Shown here piece after piece: positions 44,976 to 51,894 of a DNA stretch of 64,000 nucleotides. The stretch is from DAITBA01 sp036824005. Its GTDB lineage: Bacteria; Pseudomonadota; Gammaproteobacteria; Burkholderiales; Rhodocyclaceae. The translations under genes and the position numbers were made by a program. Location of the stretch: assembly GCA_036824005.1 (NCBI GenBank), contig DAITBA010000006.1, positions 1 through 64,000 of the forward strand, read 5' to 3'. Numbering within the stretch: the first letter of the stretch is position 1; each line of letters opens with the position of its first letter. The notes below the pieces were generated by a model. That model did not search any database, was not told where the DNA came from, and saw only the letters and a list, made by a program, of their open reading frames with translations.

Positions 44976-45785
44976 GTCTCAATCCGCGCCCCTCGCGCGC
45001 GAGGGGCGATGCTTTAGCTGCATTTGAGGCGGCAAAACGGGTCAGAATTACTTCGGCGTTGACACGATGCCGCGCGCTCTGTGTATTTCCACTCAGGTAG
45101 TGTGGTTTCAATCCGCGCCCCTCGCGCGCGAGGGGCGATGCCGCCCGCTTCGTGCGGGACGATGCGGAGATTGATAGTTTCAATCCGCGCCCCTCGCGCG
45201 CGAGGGGCGATGCGTTGCGACAGGCCGAGGCCGTGCGGGCAGCGAAGAGTTTCAATCCGCGCCCCTCGCGCGCGAGGGGCGATGCTGCAACATGGTCTAA
45301 CATCGAGCATCAGGCACTGGTTTCAATCCGCGCCCCTCGCGCGCGAGGGGCGATGCGCCCCCGAGACCGAGCGCCCAATCGGCATATACCAGTTTCAATC
45401 CGCGCCCCTCGCGCGCGAGGGGCGATGCGGGCCGGGCGCCTCGACGCCGATATGCCGAGCCAGGTTTCAATCCGCGCCCCTCGCGCGCGAGGGGCGATGC
45501 TACATGACGTTTTGATTTCGTTTCTTACTCTGTGGTTTCAATCCGCGCCCCTCGCGCGCGAGGGGCGATGCATCATCGCACACGCATCGCCTGGGCTTGT
45601 AGCGAGTTTCAATCCGCGCCCCTCGCGCGCGAGGGGCGATGCGTCATCACTTCTTGCAAGGAGGCGGGATCATGACAGTTTCAATCCGCGCCCCTCGCGC
45701 GCGAGGGGCGATGCGTTGTCGGTGCGCTACAATCAGCGCCATGCGATCGTTTCAATCCGCGCCCCTCGCGCGCGAGGGGCGATGC
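44976..45785 (-). CRISPR. Type I-C CRISPR array, 11 repeats and 10 spacers
   Basis: A 37-nt repeat starts at 44976, 45105, 45177, 45249, 45320, 45392, 45464, 45535, 45606, 45678 and 45749. Read on the minus strand it begins GCATCGCC and ends GGATTGAAAC, the typical I-C 3' handle. Its centre is a perfect 22-bp palindrome (arms CGCCCCTCGCG), giving a strong crRNA hairpin. Ten copies are identical. The copy at 44976 has one change (GTCTC for GTTTC on the plus strand) and is leader-distal. Spacers are 34-35 nt except the last, which is an odd 92 nt (45013-45104). The leader lies on the cas2 side. Confidence 0.98.
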
Positions 45786-45973
45786 AGTTCGTGGCCAACT
45801 TGCTGACCCACCGGCGATAAACATCCGCGTCGCGCGAATGTCGCCACGAACGAGACCGGCGGTGCCCAATCCACAAACAAATCCAACTGAAATCGCAATG
45901 AAATCCCACGCCTGCCACTCGCGCGAACCTCGGCCCTGGTGCATGGGTGCTTGCGGTTCGCGCAGTCCTAATC
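45786..45973 (-). promoter_or_regulatory. CRISPR leader between cas2 and the first repeat
   Basis: This 188-nt segment holds no gene. On the minus strand it has several GATTT/GATT repeats in an AT-richer stretch (about 45870-45910) and a dyad GCGCGAACC (45921-45929) with GGTTCGCGC (45955-45963). The position next to cas2 and to the intact end of the array identifies it as the leader, where new spacers are added and the pre-crRNA promoter lies. No precise promoter was assigned. Confidence 0.75.
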
Positions 45974-46264
45974 CTATAACACCAGCGGTCCCTCGAAATC
46001 CGTCGCCCGGAAACTGCCATGCTCGCGCACTTCGCAGCCGCGTGTATCCGGCAGACGGTACAAGCGCAAGCAATCCTGCGCGATGTCGATTTCTGCCAGG
46101 AGACGCCGCTCCAGTTCCTCCATCTGCATGAGATCCACCTGACATTCGAAGACGGATTTCTGCACGCGCTGTCCCGTGCTCTCGCATACCTTGGCGACCC
46201 GCCGCAGCCGACGGCGGCCAGCCTTGGTTTCGGTATTCACGTCGTAGCACACGATCACCAGCAT
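45974..46264 (-). CDS. cas2: CRISPR-associated endoribonuclease/adaptation protein Cas2
   Basis: This 96-residue Cas2 has the ferredoxin-fold start MLVIVCYDVNTETKAGRRRLRRVAKVCESTGQRVQKSVFEC with D8, and the RLYRLPD strand near the end. It dimerises and bridges two Cas1 dimers in the spacer-integration complex. It lies 4 nt after cas1 and adjoins the leader. Confidence 0.97.
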   Translation of the reverse strand: MLVIVCYDVNTETKAGRRRLRRVAKVCESTGQRVQKSVFECQVDLMQMEELERRLLAEIDIAQDCLRLYRLPDTRGCEVREHGSFRATDFEGPLVL

Positions 46265-46268
46265 CCCG

Positions 46269-47297
46269 CTACCTCATTACGAACGGCAGATAACCCTCGG
46301 TCTCGCCGCGAATGGTACGCGCCAGCAGGCGTGCCTGCACCAGCGGCAGCAGCCCGAGGGGCACCACCTGCGCGAGCAGCGGGTGATTGAGTTCCTCCTG
46401 TTTGCGCTCCTGGTACGCCACGACAACGGCTTTGCGCGCCTCACCTTCGAGCGACACCGCGCCGCCTTCGCGTTCGACGAAGTCCTCCCGGCTGAGCTGG
46501 CCGCGATTGACGAGCGTCAGGGCCAACCGGTCAGCGAAAGGCCGGAACTCTTCCATGAGGTCCAGGGCAAGCGCCGCCCGGCCCGGGCGCAGGGCATGCA
46601 GGAAACCGATCTGCGGATCGAGCCCCGCAGCTTCGATAGCGGAGCGGCAGTCGTTCATCCACATCGCGTAGAGAAACGAGAGCAACGCGTTCATGCGGTC
46701 GCGAGGCGGGCGGCGGGTGCGGCGGTCCATGCGAAAGTGGCCGCGCGCCTCGGTGCGCACCAACAGATTGAGGCAGGCGAAGTACTGGCGTGCCGCTTCG
46801 CCCTCGATGCCGCGTACTCCGTCCAGGTCAGCAGCATCCGGCAGCGCACGCAGCGAGGCGGCCAGATCGTCCGCGCCACGCCCGATCTGCCCGCCCTCCT
46901 CATCTGTCTTCGCTTCGCGGGCGCCCCGCAACAACACCTGGCGCGCGTTCTTGATCTTCCCCGCCACACAGGCGCGCGCCGTCTCAAGCGCGAATGCTGG
47001 GTTCGTCGAGCGCTCGTGCTGGGCGCGGCGCAACAGTACGTTCCCCGACACGGCGCCTTCCATGCGCGCCTTGAAGCGGCCATTGGCGTCGAGCAATACG
47101 AGACTCACGCCTTCGTCCGCCAGACGGTGCACCAGCGGCGTGGACACGCCCACGTTACCCAGGCAAACCACCGCCCCGACATGATGCAGGGGCACGCGCA
47201 ACCGCGTCTCGCGCTCGACCTCGACGCGGATGGTGTCGTTGTCCAGACGCAGGAAGCTTTCCGGAGTGGTGACGTAGAGCGTGTTGAGCAGTTGCAT
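46269..47297 (-). CDS. cas1: CRISPR-associated integrase Cas1 (type I-C)
   Basis: This 342-residue Cas1 begins with the I-C-type MQLLNTLYVTTPESFLRLDNDTIRVE. Metal-binding catalytic residues are visible: E165 in GIEGEAARQYF, H234 in FLHALRPGR and D246 in ALDLMEEFRPF. It inserts prespacers at the leader end of the array with Cas2. It sits between cas4 and cas2, the standard I-C order. Confidence 0.97.
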   Translation of the reverse strand: MQLLNTLYVTTPESFLRLDNDTIRVEVERETRLRVPLHHVGAVVCLGNVGVSTPLVHRLADEGVSLVLLDANGRFKARMEGAVSGNVLLRRAQHERSTNPAFALETARACVAGKIKNARQVLLRGAREAKTDEEGGQIGRGADDLAASLRALPDAADLDGVRGIEGEAARQYFACLNLLVRTEARGHFRMDRRTRRPPRDRMNALLSFLYAMWMNDCRSAIEAAGLDPQIGFLHALRPGRAALALDLMEEFRPFADRLALTLVNRGQLSREDFVEREGGAVSLEGEARKAVVVAYQERKQEELNHPLLAQVVPLGLLPLVQARLLARTIRGETEGYLPFVMR

Positions 47298-47300
47298 TGT

Positions 47301-47951
47301 TTAACTATCCGGGTCGAAGAGATGGCGGCGGGCATCGGCCTGCATGCCCGTCGCGGCCAGGGCGTGGGGCTGACACAACTCGGCGAGCGAGCACGCACGG
47401 CAGCGCTCGTCGTCTACCGGCGGCGGCACGTTGCCCGCGGCAAGCAGGGCACGCACTTCCGCCGTCGCGCCCTCCACTTCCGCACGCAACGCAGGCGTAA
47501 TCGGCACCACGCGCCGGCGCTTCGAGCTGGCATAAAACAGCGCGCCTTCCGGCACCGCCTTGCCCGTCATTTCTTCGAGGCAGACGGCTTGGGCGGCGAG
47601 CTGGATGTCGTCGCACGCCGCGATGTGCGGCGACTTGCGGCGCGGGCCGTGTTTGTATTCCACCGGGTAGGGGGTGCCGTCGGGCTGAAACTCCACCACG
47701 TCCGCCTTGCCGGTCAAGCCCAGCCGCTCGCTCCATACCGGCAGCGCGCGCTCGACGCGCAAACCGGCGCGCACCTCGACGCCTGGCTCGTCCACCCGCG
47801 CATGCACCGCCTGCCCGCGCAGGGTGTAGAGGTTCTCCGCGAACGCCTGCTCGATGTGGATCAGCGCGCACTGGCGCGGGCAGTAGCGCCAGTGCTGGAG
47901 GGCCGCAATCTGGACAGGCTCGTCGGCGAGATTGGTGTCGGAGTCAGTCAC
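47301..47951 (-). CDS. cas4: CRISPR-associated exonuclease Cas4
   Basis: This 216-residue Cas4 has a RecB-type nuclease core (GKADVVEF with D84, YPVEYKHG with E98 and K100). Its Fe-S cysteines are C24 or C28 (WRYCPRQC) at the N-terminus and C184, C187 and C193 (CRACSLAELC) at the C-terminus. It trims prespacers and selects PAM-compatible ends. The start is a GTG without a clear ribosome-binding site. A toxin-antitoxin pair on the other strand lies directly upstream, so cas4-cas1-cas2 may need their own promoter; a weak TGTAAT is at 47978-47983. Confidence 0.95.
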   Translation of the reverse strand: MTDSDTNLADEPVQIAALQHWRYCPRQCALIHIEQAFAENLYTLRGQAVHARVDEPGVEVRAGLRVERALPVWSERLGLTGKADVVEFQPDGTPYPVEYKHGPRRKSPHIAACDDIQLAAQAVCLEEMTGKAVPEGALFYASSKRRRVVPITPALRAEVEGATAEVRALLAAGNVPPPVDDERCRACSLAELCQPHALAATGMQADARRHLFDPDS

Positions 47952-48013
47952 GAGCGATGCATTTTCGGTTTGGTCGGATTACACTTGGTTCCATCAGGAC
48001 TGAGGAAACAGCG

Positions 48014-48238
48014 ATGCCAGCCACTCTTGAAGAGATCCAGGCCGAAGCCATGAAACTGTCGACCGAGGACCGCGCCGAATTGGCAGATCGGCTCTGGGCC
48101 AGCCTTGAGCCGCAGAGTGAGATCGACGCAGCTTGGGACGCGGAGATCGAGCGCCGTGTGCGGCAATTGGAGGCCGGCGAAGTCGAGACATTCCCGCACG
48201 AAACGGTCATCGCCGAACTGCGCGCCAAGTACGGCTGA
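48014..48238 (+). CDS. Antitoxin of a RelB-like addiction module
   Basis: The ATG at 48014 follows GAGGAAACAGCG and gives 74 residues. The sequence EEIQAEAMKLSTEDRAELADRLWASLE is the hallmark of the small "addiction module component" antitoxin family, with a C-terminal tail that would wrap the toxin. Its stop overlaps the toxin start (TGATG). It is transcribed against the cas genes on either side, in a gap where other I-C loci have cas7 next to cas4. Confidence 0.88.
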   Translation: MPATLEEIQAEAMKLSTEDRAELADRLWASLEPQSEIDAAWDAEIERRVRQLEAGEVETFPHETVIAELRAKYG

Positions 48239-48531
48239 TGCAGGTCCGCCTGCATCCCGCAGCCAGGGCCGAACTCCACGAAGCGGCCGAGTGGTATGCC
48301 TTGCGGGCCGGCCAACGTGTCGCGTCCGATTTCGTTTCCGCTTATGACGACGTCCGATCGCGGATAGTCGAGCATCCGCAGATCGGTACGCCCGGCGCGG
48401 CAAAGACCCGCAAGCTGCGCTTCAGGGGCTTCCCCTATTCGCTGGTCTATCGACTTACCGAAGATCATATCGCCATCATCGCGATTGCCCACCAACGCCG
48501 CCGGCCCGAATATTGGAACGCGAGGCGGTAG
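48238..48531 (+). CDS. RelE/ParE family toxin
   Basis: This 97-residue toxin has the family pattern RLHPAARAELHEAAEWYALRAGQRVASDFVSAYDDVRSRIVEHPQIG, then RKLRFRGFPYSLVYRLTEDHIAIIAIAHQRRRPEYWNAR. It resembles ParE-like gyrase toxins and RelE RNases. Which target applies cannot be decided by eye. It overlaps the antitoxin by 1 nt and ends 5 nt before the convergent cas7c stop. Confidence 0.9.
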   Translation: MQVRLHPAARAELHEAAEWYALRAGQRVASDFVSAYDDVRSRIVEHPQIGTPGAAKTRKLRFRGFPYSLVYRLTEDHIAIIAIAHQRRRPEYWNARR

Positions 48532-48536
48532 GTTCT

Positions 48537-49445
48537 TCAGCACCGCCGCGTGAGCGTCACCCCCTCTGCAGCCTTCACGCTCGCCCCGACGGCAAGCGCT
48601 TCCCCGTCGAAGCGCACGTCGTATTCCGAGAAGCTGCGGGGCACGTCGATGCCGTCCTTGCGACTGACCTTGATGCGGTCAAAAAGGGAATGTGCGTGGC
48701 CGTTGCCAAGTTCGCTGTCATGCTTAAAGACGTAGAGCCCCCGTGTCGACATCTCGCCACGCGCCGCGGAGCGGTCGTGTTCGAACATGTGTTCAAGCGA
48801 CTGCCATAGCAGTTCGAGGTCGTCCTCGCCGAAGCCGGTTTGCCTGGCGAGAAAGGCAGAGACGAAACCGTGGGCCACGTAGAGGCCGTAGGGCACGGTG
48901 TGCTTGCGGCCCATGGTGCGGTTGTCGCCGCCTTGCTTCTCCGCTTCGGCTTCGGTCGCCACCGCCATGCGGGTGATGGAGTGCTCCAGCGCGACGATGG
49001 GGTCCACCGAGCGCGCGAACGTCAGTTGCACAGGGCCGCGGACTTGGCCGCAGTTGACGCCAGTCGACATAACGGCACCGAAGGTGCGCACATCGTAGAA
49101 ATTGGCGCACATCCACGTTCGCGCCTGTTCGACCGTATCACCGCCGCCCTTGCGCTTCTTGTCGTCGCCCTTGAGTGCGTCGCCTGCGCCGATCGCGACG
49201 TAGGCTCGCTCGTGCGTCTTGTTCAGGACCGCCTTTTCCTTGACATAGATCTCGTGCGGGGGCCGCTCCCCCTTCACCATTCCAACGAAATTGCGCACTT
49301 TGCGCTTGAGCGACACATCGGTCACCAGGCCATGGCCGGATTCGGCATCCAGGCGTGGCAGGTTTCCGGCATCCGGGTCGCCGTTGGGATTGCCGTCGCG
49401 CACATCGAAGATGAGGACAAAGTCGTAGCGGTTGTTCAGGCTCAT
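48537..49445 (-). CDS. cas7c: Type I-C Cascade backbone subunit Cas7c (Csd2)
   Basis: This 302-residue Csd2-family protein starts NNRYDFVLIFDVRDGNPNGDPDAGNLPR. It has GLVTDVSLKRKVRNFV, RTFGAVMSTG and NCGQVRGPVQLTFARSVDPI, then RKHTVPYGLYVAHGFVSA. Multiple copies coat the crRNA spacer. It follows cas8c after 20 nt. Downstream it meets the opposing toxin gene rather than cas4, which is unusual. Confidence 0.96.
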   Translation of the reverse strand: MSLNNRYDFVLIFDVRDGNPNGDPDAGNLPRLDAESGHGLVTDVSLKRKVRNFVGMVKGERPPHEIYVKEKAVLNKTHERAYVAIGAGDALKGDDKKRKGGGDTVEQARTWMCANFYDVRTFGAVMSTGVNCGQVRGPVQLTFARSVDPIVALEHSITRMAVATEAEAEKQGGDNRTMGRKHTVPYGLYVAHGFVSAFLARQTGFGEDDLELLWQSLEHMFEHDRSAARGEMSTRGLYVFKHDSELGNGHAHSLFDRIKVSRKDGIDVPRSFSEYDVRFDGEALAVGASVKAAEGVTLTRRC

Positions 49446-49465
49446 GAGTGTTCCCCTTTGGATGA

Positions 49466-49822
49466 TCAGTCGTCGGTGTTCTTGGTAAAGAAGGCCTGCC
49501 GCTGGTGGTAGTAGCCGAGCGCGAAACGGCCTTGGTCTGGCAGCGCAAGGTGCGCCGGAAAATCACCTATGCCGTCGACGATTTCGCCGATCAACTTCTC
49601 GAGATTCACCGCGCGCCCCCGATTGTCGAGCTTGGCGAGGTGGTGGTTTTTGAGCCGCAGCAGCGTGGTGAAAACCGCGACCGGCGTGCTGGACGCGGCA
49701 CCGTAGTAGCGCTCCCGGATTGTTGCGTTGAGGCCAGGGCTGGCTTCCTCTTGTACCTTCTCCAGGACCGCAAAGAGCCGTCCGAGGCGATAGGCTGCGG
49801 ACGGATTGGTTGTATCGAGCAT
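49466..49822 (-). CDS. cas11c: Internal in-frame small subunit Cas11c within cas8c
   Basis: In known I-C systems the small subunit Cas11c is translated from a start inside cas8c. Here AAAAGGAG (49839-49832), the strongest ribosome-binding site in this gene, stands 9 nt before an in-frame ATG at 49822 (Cas8c residue 458). Two further in-frame ATGs, at 49831 and 49828, sit closer. The product would have 118 residues, starting MLDTTNPSAAYRLGRLFAVLEK, close to the size of described Cas11c proteins. The signal is seen directly; expression is inferred. Confidence 0.75.
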   Translation of the reverse strand: MLDTTNPSAAYRLGRLFAVLEKVQEEASPGLNATIRERYYGAASSTPVAVFTTLLRLKNHHLAKLDNRGRAVNLEKLIGEIVDGIGDFPAHLALPDQGRFALGYYHQRQAFFTKNTDD

Positions 49823-51193
49823 GGACATCATCTCCTTTTCGGGTTCTTGGCCGATTCTTCGGGCGTTTCGAATCGAGCGGTTTAGACAAGCCTTCACGGC
49901 TGCCGCGCGCAAGTAGGTGACGCGCTGTTCTGCACGGCAGCGCTGCACGGCAGCGTTCAACCACGTGGCAGGGAAAGGTGTCCCGGCAAGAATGCTGCGC
50001 ATCACATCCCCGCCGAGATTGGGCGGGATGTTGTCCGCCTTGTTGAGCACGGCGACGGCGGTGAGCAGGCGGAACAGGCTCGGATATTCGGGGTCGTTCG
50101 GCCCGCGAGATACCTCCAGATCAGCGAACCAGGCGCGGATGCGCTGCGCGATCTCGTGGAGCGGCGCCGCATGCCAGAAGCGCACCGCGATGCGCGCCGC
50201 ATTGGGCGCAAGCCCTAGCACGAAGAAGCGGTTTTCGCCGCGCGCGCCGTCGAAGCGGCCCGTTTGTACAGACGCCAAGATGGCGTGAACCTGACCCGCA
50301 GCCAAAGCGTCATCGCCACCGAATACCGCCGCAAACACATCTTCGACCTCATCCGGCCGTTGTGCCCAGAATACACACACCGTCTCGCCGATTCTGAATC
50401 TATTCCGCGAGTCCCTCCGCAAGAGATGATTGAGCGCCGTGGTATACCGAAATACAGCGCGCTCCCCAACAGGAAAATTGAATCCCTGATTCTTGTGGAA
50501 AGAAGAGAAAGACGGGGACGCACCATCGTTCACAGCTGAGAGTGGCGCCGGCTTCTCGCATACTCCAGAGATGGGAAAGTGTAAGGACTGAATCGCGCTG
50601 CGTTCCCCGGTAACCAGGCAGACTTGCCAAGTACTTTGTGTTCCATCCCCGGGTTCGCTGCGCTGAGACAGCGCCTCCCTGACAGCCGGCTCATGTAAGA
50701 TCGGTTCCGTGTCAGGCTGAACACGGAAGGTGAAATTGCAGCCGCGAATCTTGTGGCATTCCGGCCATAACGTGTGTGACTGTGCCTTCCGAAACTCTCC
50801 CTTTTCATAAAACTGGCGTACTGCGGCAAGTCCTCTTGAGGATGGTGCTGCCTCGCCCAGGGAAATCACACGCCGGACGAAATGCTCCAGCTGAAGCGCG
50901 GCCGTGGTTCGGTCCTTGTCGCTGTCGGATTTGGGGGCACCAAATACGAATCCGTAATGATCCCAAAGTGTGTTCGGCTTCTCATGCGCGCGAGGGCCAG
51001 AACGAATTTCGGCCTTAGGAACGAGCATGGGCTTGGCATCGGCGGGTTTCTTTGAAGCCCCGCGCAAATCCGTTAGCTCGACAAACTCGCCTGATTCGCT
51101 GATTTCTATGAGGAAGGGAATAGGTTTGTACTCCCAACCTTCGGGCGCAAGTTCAACCCGGTCGTAGAGGTCATTCAGCGCTTGGAGGATCAT
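49466..51193 (-). CDS. cas8c: Type I-C large subunit Cas8c (Csd1)
   Basis: This 575-residue Csd1-family protein starts MILQALNDLYDRVELAPEGWEYKPIPFLIEIS. It has LDLR-type ELTDLRGASKKPA, PNTLWDHYGFVFG, FSSFHKNQGFNFPVGERAVFRYTTALNHLL and VCFWAQRPDE. It recognises the PAM and holds the target DNA in Cascade. The C-terminal 118 residues can be made separately as Cas11c. Its start overlaps the cas5c stop by 4 nt. Confidence 0.95.
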   Translation of the reverse strand: MILQALNDLYDRVELAPEGWEYKPIPFLIEISESGEFVELTDLRGASKKPADAKPMLVPKAEIRSGPRAHEKPNTLWDHYGFVFGAPKSDSDKDRTTAALQLEHFVRRVISLGEAAPSSRGLAAVRQFYEKGEFRKAQSHTLWPECHKIRGCNFTFRVQPDTEPILHEPAVREALSQRSEPGDGTQSTWQVCLVTGERSAIQSLHFPISGVCEKPAPLSAVNDGASPSFSSFHKNQGFNFPVGERAVFRYTTALNHLLRRDSRNRFRIGETVCVFWAQRPDEVEDVFAAVFGGDDALAAGQVHAILASVQTGRFDGARGENRFFVLGLAPNAARIAVRFWHAAPLHEIAQRIRAWFADLEVSRGPNDPEYPSLFRLLTAVAVLNKADNIPPNLGGDVMRSILAGTPFPATWLNAAVQRCRAEQRVTYLRAAAVKACLNRSIRNARRIGQEPEKEMMSMLDTTNPSAAYRLGRLFAVLEKVQEEASPGLNATIRERYYGAASSTPVAVFTTLLRLKNHHLAKLDNRGRAVNLEKLIGEIVDGIGDFPAHLALPDQGRFALGYYHQRQAFFTKNTDD

Positions 51194-51846
51194 CCGCGCA
51201 CCTCCACGTCTTGGAGATTCATGACCCCGCAGTCGATACGGGCGCGGAAGAACTGCGGCTTCGGATCGCCAGGATCGGCGAAATCCAGGTCGTAGAGCAT
51301 CCAGCCGAGATCGCCGTCCACTGAAGATTCCGGCTCCGGTTCGGCAGAGGTATCTTCAATCAGCCGGAAACGCGCTGCGAATTCGCGGCAGCCCAGATAC
51401 GGCTGGTTCACGCACTGGCCTTTGGCGACGCGGCGGGTGAACATGGCGACGTACTTGTTGGGATCGGCGCGTGCGTCTTCGGAAACCAGCTCCATGTCCG
51501 CATGTAGCCGATAGGCCACGTCGCGCAGGAAAAGCCCGGCGCGTTGCTGGCGGTCGTCCTCGATGTACAGACCCAGGTCGCCGCGGCCCTCGTTCATCGC
51601 CGTGATGGCATTGCGCACGGACACGACGGAGGCGACCTCGTTGCGCCGCACGCTGATCCAGCGCACTGGCCTGAGCACTTCGATCTTCTTCATGCGCCAG
51701 CGGATGGCCGGTTTCCACAGGATGGCCTCGAACACCGCGCGTGCAGCAGAAGGCGTGATGACATCGTAGGATACCCGTTCCACTTTCATTTCCGGGCGCG
51801 TGAAGCAGGCGTAGTCGCCCGTGACTTCAAGACAGAAGGGTCTCAT
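51190..51846 (-). CDS. cas5c: Type I-C crRNA endonuclease Cas5c (Cas5d)
   Basis: This 218-residue protein has the Cas5d pattern: FCLEVTGDYACFTRPEMKVERVSYDVITPSAARAVFEAILWKPAIRWRMKKIEVLRPVRWISVRRNEV at the N-terminus, DVAYRLHADMEL, and CVNQPYLGCREFAARFRLIE. In type I-C, which lacks Cas6, this subunit cuts the pre-crRNA at the repeat hairpin and stays on the 5' handle. It sits between cas3 and cas8c in standard order. Confidence 0.96.
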   Translation of the reverse strand: MRPFCLEVTGDYACFTRPEMKVERVSYDVITPSAARAVFEAILWKPAIRWRMKKIEVLRPVRWISVRRNEVASVVSVRNAITAMNEGRGDLGLYIEDDRQQRAGLFLRDVAYRLHADMELVSEDARADPNKYVAMFTRRVAKGQCVNQPYLGCREFAARFRLIEDTSAEPEPESSVDGDLGWMLYDLDFADPGDPKPQFFRARIDCGVMNLQDVEVRG

Positions 51847-51894
51847 CCCGCATTCTCTCCCTGGTTTGACGTTCCATTGTCGCGTACGCCAGGC

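Noticed and set aside
45081..45820. Arg/Pro-rich open frames across the CRISPR array
   Set aside because: They are translations of the repeats, with the same short peptide recurring every 70-72 nt.
45786..45850. A twelfth, degenerate repeat on the leader side of the array
   Set aside because: Only short blocks match and the spacing would be 31 rather than 34-35 nt. It is kept as a weak remark within the leader finding and not counted as a repeat.
48133..48531. A longer reading frame for the toxin starting inside the antitoxin gene
   Set aside because: The TGATG junction at 48236-48240 and the family's usual N-terminus place the start at 48238.
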